64,000 bases of DNA from Kosmotogaceae bacterium UBA1373 (GCA_002305955.1 DBRH01000012.1:229981-293980), one strand, 5' to 3'; shown: positions 52,401 through 59,929, counted from the stretch's first letter. Notes: a model not told the origin generated them from the sequence alone. Numbers and translations: made by a program.

Positions 52401-52944
52401 GGTTCTCCTCAGTGGAGGCGAGTTTTCCAAGGGCTTCCTTCTTTCTTTCCTTGTAGATCGCCGTTCCGGCCGCCTCTTCGATCAAGGCTCTTAACTCGTA
52501 AGGCGAGGCACTTACGACCTTGTCCACCTGGCCCTGGCCAACGATGGAGTAAATATCCATCCCGACTCCGGTTCCCTGGAAGAGTTCCTTTATGTCCTTC
52601 AGCCTACCCGGTCTGTCGTTCACTCTGTACTGTGAAAGCCCATCTCTGGAAACCTCGCGGGCTATGGAGAAACTCCCCTCTTGCGATTCGAAGACCAGTC
52701 TCACCTCGGCAGAGTTGGAAGGCGGAAACTTCTCCGAACCGTTGAAGATCACGTCCTCCCTGTTGTCAGCCCTGATGTTTTTCATCGACTGCTCGCCGAA
52801 AAGCCAGCGTATCGCGTCAACGACGTTGGACTTGCCGCTTCCGTTGGGACCGACCACTGCCGTTATTCCCGCAGATACATCGAATTTCGTGGGCATCGCG
52901 AAACTTTTGAATCCCTTTATATAGATCGAGCTAAGTCTGAGCAT
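49411..52944 (-). CDS. smc: Chromosome segregation protein SMC
   Basis: The 1177-residue protein has the full SMC plan: Walker A GPNGSGKSNVVDAIRW (residues about 33-48), a first coiled coil (about 170-500), a hinge (about 510-650, with GGSITGGF), a second coiled coil (about 670-1010), and the C-terminal signature LLSGGEKALVGIALIF with Walker B YVLDEVDAPLD. It organises and separates chromosomes together with ScpA and ScpB, which are not encoded nearby. It is translationally coupled to the upstream radical SAM gene (14-bp overlap). Confidence 0.97.
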   Translation of the reverse strand: MLRLSSIYIKGFKSFAMPTKFDVSAGITAVVGPNGSGKSNVVDAIRWLFGEQSMKNIRADNREDVIFNGSEKFPPSNSAEVRLVFESQEGSFSIAREVSRDGLSQYRVNDRPGRLKDIKELFQGTGVGMDIYSIVGQGQVDKVVSASPYELRALIEEAAGTAIYKERKKEALGKLASTEENLNRLEDIIFELGKQRKSLYLKAKRAEKYLEYAQKEKELKGLFFGNIARIEEETLFTHRGEFERIREELKELQKKLVEAESNWSTLRSEFSEVDKEIEGFTQLLEEYKKRQNDLLELKEIYARRLGERENRLIEVSTRIDSLKNEIDELEKRKDEIKLIIDSLNQQVYEEERLLTSLEEKRDSLVKNYSSREREWLKLQESFDSTQKRLSKIENELERLENNREDTTKRLRLIQTQLQSKRERFETLKEEIESLARQGKESSDRQKEVEANIKAAKDRMAELDSSLEKARESLTQDQNELKRSQMERTLLEKQQHEYQGFSRTVREVFNRRDSFNGLRDVVANIVDVSQSFETAITILLGSRMQDIVVDDAITAKRIVEFLKTYKIGRATLLPIDMIEGSFNRYSKIENHPGFIGYAAKLIEVPEGFEKLPPYLFGNSVVTRNLDDAIEMRRELGFSGRMVSIDGQLVSGGGSITGGFIGDEARTDLLSRKRRIAELLEREVELEKGIALREKEILRLKDDITELRGYYKVLQEELNELASKGAAINRMIHELLKSTQEVEDEIGELVKLETEYSRRLQESHLKKESLVNEQSALKIEKARLEESVEAESEELKRQKKVLEELQDSIVDSKLRLSTLYEKQEQYSKEHASILEKKRSDQENVNLLSREMQEVEEETERLRKQVADQEREIASVKRETEDLFSSIRYQREGKEQRLNALQEAEGVINELKEKREKKRDRSHQLEMLIQESQMKLTRVREEMENSGENTADVPVLSEEKLREVKVELDDYENKLKFLGSVDLDAIEEYGVVDREYQELNDQKADLEDARQKLIELIEKTDTKAKTIFMETFDRINKNFAAYIDEIFEGGEGDIKIISGDDLLETGLEITVRRPGRKIQKLQLLSGGEKALVGIALIFSLLSIKPSPFYVLDEVDAPLDDFNAERFRVLLKKHAFDTQFLVVTHNKLVMEVANVLHGVTMTDGLSRVIPVELHSVESITG

Positions 52945-53944
52945 ATATACCCCCCAGAAGCCTCTCTCTGATTGAATTCAGATAGCTTTCAACATCGAGG
53001 CGGAGACCGTTTTCCCGGAACTGAACTATTATACCCTCGTTTGAGGCAGTAACGATCACGTATCTCCTGTGCCCGGTGAAATCGCCCTTGTGAGATTTGT
53101 CCAGAGCGATGTGATCGCTCCCACCCAATCTATGGTGTTCGCGGAGTACTTCGAGCATAAGCCTGTTTCTAACAAGTTCACCCAGTGCCGGATGGTAAGG
53201 GCCTGCCACCACGTTCTTAATTTCGTTTCCATAGAGGCACACACCTATCCTGTTAACGACAACACCTGCCCCGTTGATTATCAGGTACATCTTCCAAAGT
53301 ATTTCGAGCGATTCTTCCAGACCGGGTGGCGAGAAGAGTCCCCGGACGAAGTCCTGTGCGAGCAGCGAGTCTTTCAGAATAACCAGCGGATGGAGTCTCA
53401 CGCTGACTGCACCTGTACGGACAGCTTCCAGAGAGGAGATCAGATCCTTGGCGTGATTGTCTCCGGGCAGACCGGTCATTAGGTGAAGACCGAAGGGTAT
53501 GGAGAAATCTTTTAGAGCTTTAGTTGCCGAATAGATCTCTTTCACACCGTGGTCACGGTTGCTCAGTTTCAGAACCAGGGGATCGAAAGACTGCACTCCC
53601 AATTCGACCAGACTGATCGGATAATTTCGCAGAAGAAGGGCTTTTTCCCGGTTGAACTGCCCCGGTGAGGTAGAGAAGCGTATCCCTTTTATCACCTTTC
53701 TTTCAAAAAGTTCCAGACCTATATCCAGGTATATCTTCTGCCTTTTGGAACCGGTGAACGTCCCGCCATAGAAAGCTAGCTCCACGTTGTTCTTGTCAAC
53801 AAAATACAAGAGATACCTCTGTACGGTCGAAAGGATCTCTTCTCTGACAGGGAGTTTCTTCAGACCAGTGGCCGAATATTCATTGCAAAAAGTACAGTGG
53901 CTTTCGCAGCCCTCGTGGGGTAGAAAAACTGGAATAATGTTCAT
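52931..53944 (-). CDS. Elp3-like radical SAM protein
   Basis: The 337-residue protein has the radical SAM cluster motif C-x3-C-x2-C in GCESHCTFCN, followed by YGGTFTG and a TIM-barrel with ELGVQSFDPLVL and HLMTGLPGD. This places it in the B12-independent, Elp3/MiaB-like radical SAM group often listed as Elp3-like or oxygen-independent coproporphyrinogen-like proteins. Substrate is unknown. It overlaps the smc start by 14 bp, which ensures co-expression, and is divergent from the Asn leader. Confidence 0.82.
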   Translation of the reverse strand: MNIIPVFLPHEGCESHCTFCNEYSATGLKKLPVREEILSTVQRYLLYFVDKNNVELAFYGGTFTGSKRQKIYLDIGLELFERKVIKGIRFSTSPGQFNREKALLLRNYPISLVELGVQSFDPLVLKLSNRDHGVKEIYSATKALKDFSIPFGLHLMTGLPGDNHAKDLISSLEAVRTGAVSVRLHPLVILKDSLLAQDFVRGLFSPPGLEESLEILWKMYLIINGAGVVVNRIGVCLYGNEIKNVVAGPYHPALGELVRNRLMLEVLREHHRLGGSDHIALDKSHKGDFTGHRRYVIVTASNEGIIVQFRENGLRLDVESYLNSIRERLLGGIYAQT

Positions 53945-54012
53945 GTAAGTATTATAACCGACCCGGAGAATTGGGGGAAAGAAGACATTTCAACAAATCT
54001 TAATGAAAAGAC

Positions 54013-54041
54013 TTTCTATGTTACCTTACAGATGGTAGAAT
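54013..54041 (+). promoter_or_regulatory. Promoter of the asparagine synthetase leader transcript
   Basis: TG-G-TAGAAT (54033-54041) is an extended -10 on the plus strand with a weak -35 TTTCTA (54013-54018) at 17 nt. The start is near 54048, just before the leader ribosome binding site GGAGGT (54053-54058). Confidence 0.6.
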
Positions 54042-54064
54042 CTTTCAAACGCGGAGGTACTGAC

Positions 54065-54136
54065 ATGGGTAGGATCATAACGAAATTTGAGAAGTTCATA
54101 CTCAATAATAATAACTGGCCGGGATCGGTCGGTTAA
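54065..54136 (+). CDS. Asn-rich leader peptide (23 aa) of the asparagine synthetase attenuator
   Basis: A short frame begins at ATG 54065 with a near-perfect GGAGGT at 6-nt spacing and ends at TAA 54134-54136. The peptide has 23 residues, begins MGRIITKFEKFIL, and has four consecutive Asn at residues 14-17 (AAT AAT AAT AAC, 54104-54115). An intrinsic terminator follows within 35 nt, then the AS-AR-type asparagine synthetase gene. This is the classic arrangement of a leader peptide whose ribosome senses charged tRNA. The tandem Asn codons point to asparagine. The peptide itself is unlikely to have another function. Confidence 0.8.
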   Translation: MGRIITKFEKFILNNNNWPGSVG

Positions 54137-54167
54137 TCTCTGCGTACTGAGTAATTTAGAAGATTAA

Positions 54168-54200
54168 AAGGCCGATGGATTTCCATCGGCCTTATTTTTT
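54168..54200 (+). terminator. Attenuator terminator before the asparagine synthetase gene
   Basis: AAGGCCGATGG (54168-54178) and CCATCGGCCTT (54183-54193) form a perfect 11-bp stem with an ATTT loop, followed by ATTTTTT. It ends 16 nt before the start codon. The leader segment ATCGGTC (54124-54130) can pair with GGCCGAT (54170-54176) as a 7-bp antiterminator that breaks the terminator; that segment would be covered by a ribosome that reads through to the leader stop codon. Confidence 0.85.
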
Positions 54201-54216
54201 AAAAGGGGTTGAAAAT

Positions 54217-55155
54217 ATGGAGAGAACGGAAAAACTCAGCGACAGGATAATGGAGCACCTCAGGGACCCGTTCGTTAGGGCGGCTGTTACAGTCAAATCT
54301 AAGGTTATTGCAGAATCGGGAAATTTCTTGCGGGGAAAGGGATTTGTCGAGCTGCTTCCAACGATAATTTCGCCGGTCACGGACCCTCTCAACCACGAAG
54401 TCCACAACGCCAAGTTCCGATACTACGATCAGGAATATAAACTGATGCAGTCGATGATTTTCCACAAGCAATTAGCCTGTACGGCCTTCGACAGGATCTT
54501 CATCATCTCGCCAAACGTACGACTCGAAACATCTGAAAAGGCTTCCTCGGGCAGACACCTCTTCGAGTTCACACAGATAGATCTTGAAATGCGCGACAGC
54601 AGGAGGGAAGATGTTATGGAAGTCATGGAAGGACTGATCGTTAACGTCATCACTTCCGTGAAGAGAGATTGCGGCCAGGCGCTGGATTATCTGGGATCCG
54701 ACCCGGCCGTGCCTTCCCGCCCCTTCCCAAAGGTGAAGTATCTGGATGCCTACGACCAGTACGGAAAGGATTTCGAAACGATTCTCTCAAAGAGCTTTAC
54801 CGAACCTTTCTGGCTTATAGATATTCCCATCTGGGAGAGAGAGTTTTATGATCGGCTTTCAGATGACGGCAAAACCCTCGTGGATATGGATCTTATTCTC
54901 CCTCTTGGCTTTGGCGAGGCTCTATCGGGCGGTGAAAGGGAGTGGGAGTACCGGAGAATCGTGAAGCGGATGGAGTTCAAGGGGAGCGACCCTAAAGAGC
55001 TGTCCTGGTACATGGAGATCGCAGAAGACGGCAACCTGGTACCGACGGCCGGCTGTGGTTTCGGAGTGGAGAGGTTGACGAGATATCTCTGCTCTCTGGA
55101 TCACGTTGCGAAAACCAGACTATTCCCCAAAGTTCCCGGTCAGAGCTGCATATGA
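54217..55155 (+). CDS. Asparagine synthetase of the AsnRS-paralogue (AS-AR) type
   Basis: The 312-residue protein is a class IIb aminoacyl-tRNA-synthetase-like catalytic core. It has motif 2 (NVRLETSEKASSGRHLFEFTQIDLEM) and motif 3 (GCGFGVERLTRYL) but no N-terminal OB-fold anticodon-binding domain. Archaeal proteins of this form (AS-AR, from Pyrococcus abyssi) are asparagine synthetases derived from AsnRS. The Asn-codon leader upstream independently supports a role in asparagine synthesis. ATG 54217 has AAAGGGG at 8 nt. A tRNA-Asn gene lies just downstream on the other strand. A truncated aspartyl/asparaginyl-tRNA synthetase with another substrate is the main alternative. Confidence 0.78.
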   Translation: MERTEKLSDRIMEHLRDPFVRAAVTVKSKVIAESGNFLRGKGFVELLPTIISPVTDPLNHEVHNAKFRYYDQEYKLMQSMIFHKQLACTAFDRIFIISPNVRLETSEKASSGRHLFEFTQIDLEMRDSRREDVMEVMEGLIVNVITSVKRDCGQALDYLGSDPAVPSRPFPKVKYLDAYDQYGKDFETILSKSFTEPFWLIDIPIWEREFYDRLSDDGKTLVDMDLILPLGFGEALSGGEREWEYRRIVKRMEFKGSDPKELSWYMEIAEDGNLVPTAGCGFGVERLTRYLCSLDHVAKTRLFPKVPGQSCI

Positions 55156-55160
55156 GAAAA

Positions 55161-55182
55161 CTCCCCCGAAATTTCGGGGGAG
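55161..55182. terminator. Terminator shared by asparagine synthetase and tRNA-Asn genes
   Basis: CTCCCCCGAA (55161-55170) and TTCGGGGGAG (55173-55182) form a perfect inverted repeat between the two convergent genes. On the minus strand TTTTCTC follows, so it terminates the tRNA transcript well; on the plus strand the T-tract is absent but the stem lies 5 nt after the synthetase stop. Confidence 0.8.
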
Positions 55183-55185
55183 TCC

Positions 55186-55260
<75 letters not shown>

Positions 55261-55271
55261 ACACATTGATT

Positions 55272-55300
55272 ATTGTAACTCGAAACTTTCTTTATTTCAA
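55272..55300 (-). promoter_or_regulatory. tRNA-Asn promoter
   Basis: -35 TTGAAA (55300-55295), a 17-nt spacer and -10 TACAAT (55277-55272) on the minus strand. The start is near 55265, 5 nt before the tRNA. It overlaps the 3' end of the DUF1667 gene. Confidence 0.65.
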
Positions 55301-55686
55301 GTAGGTAGAGTTGTTTTTTCTCTCCCACCGTTGCAGCTGACGGCTCTGGTTGCAAGCAGCGGCGTACCTTCTCCATCGATGTCTTCGACTACTGTATCGC
55401 CGACTGCCACGGGGGCAGCTATCGACAGGTTCTTTATCTCTTTCATTATCTCCTTGATACGTGCTCTGTCGATCGGTCTGGGTGTCTTCACAGAGACCAG
55501 AGGTAATGTACCGTTGGATACCCCAATACTGGTTGTCAGAATTCTTTTGGGCATCATCAACTCGTTGCGGGCGTACTCCTCACCACGGGCACAGCGGTTG
55601 CCTTCTATTGTGTATTGAACTCCCTCTTTTCTGACGGATACTTTGCACCCTACTGGGCATATCACGCACGTTATGTGACCTTCCAT
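55297..55686 (-). CDS. DUF1667 protein, third component of a glycerol-3-phosphate oxidation operon
   Basis: The 129-residue protein starts MEGHITCVICPVGCKV; the ICPVGC motif plus a later RCARGEEYA motif supplies cysteines typical of DUF1667, which may hold a Fe-S cluster or metal. The family is encoded beside GlpA-like dehydrogenases and NAD/FAD oxidoreductases in Thermotoga and clostridia. Its ATG overlaps the stop of the previous gene. It is probably a small electron-transfer subunit. Confidence 0.8.
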   Translation of the reverse strand: MEGHITCVICPVGCKVSVRKEGVQYTIEGNRCARGEEYARNELMMPKRILTTSIGVSNGTLPLVSVKTPRPIDRARIKEIMKEIKNLSIAAPVAVGDTVVEDIDGEGTPLLATRAVSCNGGREKTTLPT

Positions 55687-56924
55687 CACTGCACCTCTAC
55701 TGTGAGTTTGCCGTAATTCATCAGCGGTTGTAGTTTGTCTCTGTTCACTACCAGCTGTATCATCTCGCTGGGTACTCCGTACGAGAACTTCTTTTCGATC
55801 TTTAGTTCCTTCAGGACCACTACGCCTTTTTCCATCGGTTTTCTCAGTCTTATGTATAGTCTCAAATGCTCCTCCATATCGACGATTCCCGGGACCAGAA
55901 CGCTTATGTTCTTTCCCCGGAAGACCGGCACTCTATCTCCTGAAGTATTAACTCCCCTGGAGAATAGTGCGGCGTGACGACCTGCAATCCAGCCTTCAGC
56001 GGCTACATAATCCACCAGATCGAAGATGGCGACATTGTTTCCGGCCGCGAAGACTCCTTCTGTGCTGCTTTCACAGGTGTTTGAAACGAGGAAGCCCCTG
56101 TTCATCGGATCGACTTCAAGGTCGTCGCTGAAATCTTCTACCTGCGGTAGAAGGCCGGCCGAAAGAATAAGTGCATCTACGTCGATGGTTCTGGAAGTAC
56201 CCGGAACTGGCGTAAAGTTCTCGTCGACCTTCGAGATCTCCACACTTCTCAGTCTTCCGTCGCCACTGATTCCCGTAACCGTGGTAGAGAGATGGAGCGG
56301 TATATCGAAGTCTTCCAAACACTGTACTATGTTTCTAGTCAGTCCTCCTGGGTAAGACATTCTTTCTAGAACGCTTACTACCTCAACTCCCTCCAGAGTG
56401 AGGCGTCGCGCCATAATAAGTCCGATGTCTCCGGAGCCCAGAATCATAGCTTTTCTGGCCGGTATTCGATTTTCAAGGTTTACGTATCTCTGCGCAACTC
56501 CGGCCGGCATGACGCCGGCCGGCCTGTCGCCCGGAATTAGAAGCGATCCGAAAGGTCTCTCTCTGGCGCCGGTGGAGATAACCAGAGCTCCGGCCTGTAT
56601 TTCGTAGGCACCGTCTGGAGAAAGTACCTGTGCGACTCTCTTTCGAACGTCGATATCGCGTACGTACGACTGGCTGATGATTTTTACGTTTTCCATGTTC
56701 ATATCATCGATCAGCCTGGAAGCGAACTCCGGGCCTGTGAGTTCCTGGTGATAGAATTGCAGGCCGAATCCGTTGTGAATGCACTGGTTCAAAACGCCCC
56801 CCACACTCGATTCTCTTTCGAGAAGCGTTACATATACACCTTCTTTCGCGGCGCTCAGGGCACAGGCCATACCGGCAGCTCCGCCTCCGATCACGAGAAC
56901 ATCCGTTTTCTCTCTCTTCAGCAT
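55686..56924 (-). CDS. NAD(P)/FAD-dependent oxidoreductase of the glycerol-3-phosphate operon
   Basis: The 412-residue protein has the FAD-binding VLVIGGGAAGMACALSAAKEG at the N-terminus, the second dinucleotide fold MILGSGDIGLIMARRL (residues about 165-180) for NAD(P), and the late TEGVFAAGNNVAIFDLV motif. QCIHNGFGLQFYHQELTG is typical of the GlpA-associated group. It probably passes electrons from glycerol-3-phosphate to NAD or a further acceptor. It overlaps the GlpA-like gene by 7 bp and the DUF1667 gene by 1 bp, so all three form one coupled unit. Confidence 0.85.
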   Translation of the reverse strand: MLKREKTDVLVIGGGAAGMACALSAAKEGVYVTLLERESSVGGVLNQCIHNGFGLQFYHQELTGPEFASRLIDDMNMENVKIISQSYVRDIDVRKRVAQVLSPDGAYEIQAGALVISTGARERPFGSLLIPGDRPAGVMPAGVAQRYVNLENRIPARKAMILGSGDIGLIMARRLTLEGVEVVSVLERMSYPGGLTRNIVQCLEDFDIPLHLSTTVTGISGDGRLRSVEISKVDENFTPVPGTSRTIDVDALILSAGLLPQVEDFSDDLEVDPMNRGFLVSNTCESSTEGVFAAGNNVAIFDLVDYVAAEGWIAGRHAALFSRGVNTSGDRVPVFRGKNISVLVPGIVDMEEHLRLYIRLRKPMEKGVVVLKELKIEKKFSYGVPSEMIQLVVNRDKLQPLMNYGKLTVEVQ

Positions 56925-58369
56925 CTTTCTCTCACCTTCCCGTCGGTTATCCAGCTTTCAGGAACGTTCTGACGTATCTCGGAGAGATCTTTCCCCAGTT
57001 CTCTTGAGAGTATCGAGGCGATCTTCCAGCTGCAAAAACCACCCTGACATCGACCAAAACCGGCCCTGGTTCTAAACTTAACTCCATCTATCGTTCGCGC
57101 CCCGTCTCTTATCGACTGAACGATTTCAGCTTCCGAAACTTCGTTGCACTGGCAGATTATCTTTCCGTATAGGGGATCACTTTCGATCAAGCTGGAGATG
57201 GCTTCAAATGGGAGTTCCTTTATTCTGGTCTGTTCTTCTATGAAAGGATCGAAGTTTCTCTTCTCCTCAAGTGAAACGCCAATAGAAGGCAGCAGCTCAA
57301 GAACGACGTATTCCGCGATCGCGGGAGCAGCCGTCAAGCCTGGCGATCTAATGGCTCCAACGGTTATGAAGTTATCAATCTCACAAGCGGCTTTTATGTA
57401 GAAGTCCTTGCCGGAGCTTTCCGGTCTGATACCTGCGAAGGATTTGACGTACCATTGGGGTGAATCGATTCCTGGAATCAGCTCCTTTCCAGATTGCCTG
57501 ACAGAATACAATCCCTCCGCCGTTGTCTTCAGCTCTTGCGGAGTGAAATCCTGTAGCTCTTCCGAAGTGGGTCCGAGGAGTACGCCACCGTCGATCGTGG
57601 GCAGCACCAATCTTCCCTTTCCTGAGGCGGTAGGGAGCGGAAAGACGATTCTTCTGACAAGATCGCTGGCTCTTTTATCCAGGAGAATATACTCGCCCCT
57701 TCTCAATTTGACCGGTGGTACCTCAACATCAAAAAGCCGTGCCACCTTTTCGTAGAAGAGGCCGGTTGCGTTTATCACTATATCGATGTTCTTTATTTCT
57801 CTGCCGGAAGCCAGACGGAGGCTCTTTATAGAGCCTTCTTCAACCCTGCCGCCGACCACTCCGTCTCCGGTGATAATTTCAGCTCCGTTGCGAGCGGCGT
57901 TTATCGAGGCCGCTATGGCTACCATCCATGGCTCGGTGATACCGGCGCTTCCACAGTAAAGGGCGTAGTTGAACACACTCGAGATAGCCGGCTCCAGCTC
58001 GTGCAGTTCCTCTCTCCCCACTATTCTCAGATCGCGAACGCCGTTAGCTTGGCCGTTGACCAGTAGCTCTTCCAGTTTTTTCAACTCTTCTTCGTTTCTT
58101 GCGACGACGATTGAGCCGATCCTGTTGACTGGAACTTTCAACTCTCTGGCCAACCTATCGTACAGTTCGTTGCCCCTGGCGCACAACCTGCCTCTTAGGC
58201 TTGCCGGCGGATCATCGTACCCCCCGTGAATGATGGCCGAATTTGCCTTGGTGATACCCTGGCCCAGATCCTCTCTCTTCTCTATCAGGATTACTTCACC
58301 TTCGAATTTACTCAGTTGCCGGGCAATTAGCGTCCCGATAACTCCCCCTCCAATTACCACCGATCTCAT
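56918..58369 (-). CDS. GlpA-like glycerol-3-phosphate dehydrogenase with C-terminal BFD-like [2Fe-2S] domain
   Basis: The 483-residue protein has an N-terminal FAD domain starting MRSVVIGGGVIGTLIARQL, then the DAO-fold segment SAIIHGGYDDPP and RPESSGKDFYI, and a C-terminal BFD/Fer2-type domain with CQCNEVSEAEIV and GFGRCQGGFC, four cysteines for a [2Fe-2S] cluster. This fusion is typical of anaerobic glycerol-3-phosphate dehydrogenase (GlpA). ATG 58369 is chosen because GGAGGTG (58381-58375) is at 5 nt; the longer reading runs through a terminator. A hairpin in the leader and the divergent glpP gene imply antitermination control. Confidence 0.88.
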   Translation of the reverse strand: MRSVVIGGGVIGTLIARQLSKFEGEVILIEKREDLGQGITKANSAIIHGGYDDPPASLRGRLCARGNELYDRLARELKVPVNRIGSIVVARNEEELKKLEELLVNGQANGVRDLRIVGREELHELEPAISSVFNYALYCGSAGITEPWMVAIAASINAARNGAEIITGDGVVGGRVEEGSIKSLRLASGREIKNIDIVINATGLFYEKVARLFDVEVPPVKLRRGEYILLDKRASDLVRRIVFPLPTASGKGRLVLPTIDGGVLLGPTSEELQDFTPQELKTTAEGLYSVRQSGKELIPGIDSPQWYVKSFAGIRPESSGKDFYIKAACEIDNFITVGAIRSPGLTAAPAIAEYVVLELLPSIGVSLEEKRNFDPFIEEQTRIKELPFEAISSLIESDPLYGKIICQCNEVSEAEIVQSIRDGARTIDGVKFRTRAGFGRCQGGFCSWKIASILSRELGKDLSEIRQNVPESWITDGKVRERC

Positions 58370-58381
58370 CGAAACACCTCC

Positions 58382-58418
58382 AAAGAAAAACCACGCCACG
58401 AAAGCATGGCGTGGTTTT
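58382..58418 (-). terminator. Leader terminator of the glycerol-3-phosphate operon (GlpP target)
   Basis: On the minus strand AAAACCACGCCA (58418-58407) pairs with TGGCGTGGTTTT (58398-58387) over an 8-nt loop, followed by TCTTT. It lies between the promoter (58455-58447) and the ribosome binding site (58381-58375), so unless suppressed it would stop transcription before the first gene. Confidence 0.8.
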
Positions 58419-58446
58419 CTCATAAGCTCTACCACGTGTCGATAAA

Positions 58447-58455
58447 ATTATAGCA
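58447..58455 (-). promoter_or_regulatory. Extended -10 promoter of the glycerol-3-phosphate operon
   Basis: TG-C-TATAAT on the minus strand (58455-58447); no good -35. The transcript would start near 58440 and run 70 nt to the start codon through the leader terminator. Confidence 0.65.
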
Positions 58456-58518
58456 TATAGGACTTTCTCTTTTTGCGCGGCTGGAAGAATGGTCGGAGAA
58501 AACCCGGGCTTTTTAAGA

Positions 58519-58527
58519 TGGTAGAAT
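58519..58527 (+). promoter_or_regulatory. Extended -10 promoter of glpP
   Basis: TG-G-TAGAAT on the plus strand (58519-58527), 21 nt before the ATG with AAGGAGG in between. It is divergent from the glycerol-3-phosphate operon promoter. Confidence 0.55.
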
Positions 58528-58547
58528 ATTGGCAAGGAGGTTAATCC

Positions 58548-59087
58548 ATGCTCAAAGGTATTATTGCCGCTTTATGGGATAGGAAAACCCGGCCGGAGGA
58601 GGTAGATCCGCGGACGGTTTTCTTTCTGAACGGAGGCCTCTTCGAAATTCAAGACCGGATAAATGAATTCAAGGCCGCCGGCAAGTCTGTTTTCGTCGAT
58701 ATAGATTTCATATCAGGTCTTTCGGGCGACGAAGACAGTGTTCTCTTTTTAAAGAAATGCGGGATCGATGGTATAATCACCGCCAAAATAAGGATAAGCA
58801 AGCAGGCAATCTCTCTGGGAATGAACAGTCTCTTGAGATTCTTCGCCCTGGACTCACGGGCGGTGGACAAGGGAATTCAGCAGATACTCTCCAACGGTGT
58901 AAAAAACATAGAAATTCTACCAGGTCTGGTATCGACCAAGGTTGCACCCAGAATACGCGCGATGGTTCCGGATGTGAACCTGGTGGCGGCCGGTCTTATC
59001 GATACCAGCGAGGAGTTAGATCTTCTGAAGAAGTATGTTGACGGTGTTTCTACCAGTTCGACAGTTCTATGGAGGTATAAGTGGTGA
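58548..59087 (+). CDS. glpP: Glycerol-3-phosphate-responsive antiterminator GlpP
   Basis: The 179-residue TIM-barrel-like protein matches GlpP: VFFLNGGLFEIQDRINEFKAAG, VFVDIDFISGLSGDEDSV, GIDGIITAKIRISKQA, LRFFALDSRAVDKGIQQI, IEILPGLVSTKV and VAAGLIDTSEEL. In Bacillus GlpP with bound glycerol-3-phosphate lets RNA polymerase pass the glpD and glpFK leader terminators. Thermotoga maritima has a homologue of known structure (TM1436). ATG 58548 has AAGGAGG upstream. It is divergent from a GlpA-type operon with exactly such a leader terminator. Confidence 0.9.
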   Translation: MLKGIIAALWDRKTRPEEVDPRTVFFLNGGLFEIQDRINEFKAAGKSVFVDIDFISGLSGDEDSVLFLKKCGIDGIITAKIRISKQAISLGMNSLLRFFALDSRAVDKGIQQILSNGVKNIEILPGLVSTKVAPRIRAMVPDVNLVAAGLIDTSEELDLLKKYVDGVSTSSTVLWRYKW

Positions 59088-59918
59088 TTATCTGTTTATC
59101 CTGGGATCGAGTATGTCCCTCAATCCGTCGCCCAGGATATTGAGACTGAGAACTATCAGAGCTATCACCAAGCCGGGAAAGAGTACTACCCACGGCGCAC
59201 TCAAAAGGAAGGCCGTGCCCTGTCCCACCATCCCTCCCAGTGTGGGTTCTGGCGGTGGTACTCCAAGACCGAGAAAGCCAAGAGAAGCCTCCGTCAGGAG
59301 AGCCGTCGACACGTTGGTAGTGAAGGTCACTATGAGAACCGAAGAGACGTTGGGCAGAATATCCGTTAACATTATAGAAAGGCTCTTCTTTCCGAGAGCC
59401 CTCGAAGCCTTTACGTAGAGACTCTCCCTCAGGGAGAGTGCAGCCCCTCTCACGGTTCTTGCGAAGATGGGAACGTAAACCAGCCCTATGGCGAATACTA
59501 GATTCACCATGTTCGATCCGAAGAGAGCAATTATGAAGAGTGCCAGTATCAAGGAGGGAAAGGCGAAGAAGCTGTCCATTATCCTCATTATCACCAGGTC
59601 TGTGGCACCGCTGAGATAGCCTGATATCAAGCCCAGCATGGTACCGATGAGGGCAGATATTGCAATCGCGCTGGAGGCGATTATCATACTCTTTTGCACC
59701 CCGAACATGGCTCTGGAAAAGACATCTCTTCCGAACTGGTCTCCGCCGAAAAGGTGCTTCCACGAAGGCCAGCTCATGAAGGCTTCGACGTCCATTTTGT
59801 AGGGATCGTAAGGAGCGAAGAGTCCGGGGAAGAGCGTTATCAGAACTACAACCAACAGCAACAACAGACTGATAACGTACAGAGGGTTTCTGGCTAGTCT
59901 ACGTAAAATCTTCAGCAC
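59088..59918 (-). CDS. Peptide ABC transporter permease, DppC/OppC-like
   Basis: The 276-residue membrane protein has six predicted helices, the OppC N-terminus (PLYVISLLLLLVVVLITLFPGLFAPYDP), GGDQFGRDVFSRAMFGVQKS and the EAA-type segment YVKASRALGKKSLSIMLTDILP. It forms the channel with the DppB-like protein. GTG 59918 starts 11 nt after the DppB stop. Its stop codon directly abuts the glpP stop, with no terminator between. ATPase genes (DppD/F) are not in this run. Confidence 0.88.
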   Translation of the reverse strand: MLKILRRLARNPLYVISLLLLLVVVLITLFPGLFAPYDPYKMDVEAFMSWPSWKHLFGGDQFGRDVFSRAMFGVQKSMIIASSAIAISALIGTMLGLISGYLSGATDLVIMRIMDSFFAFPSLILALFIIALFGSNMVNLVFAIGLVYVPIFARTVRGAALSLRESLYVKASRALGKKSLSIMLTDILPNVSSVLIVTFTTNVSTALLTEASLGFLGLGVPPPEPTLGGMVGQGTAFLLSAPWVVLFPGLVIALIVLSLNILGDGLRDILDPRINR

Positions 59919-59929
59919 TGCTCCACCAC

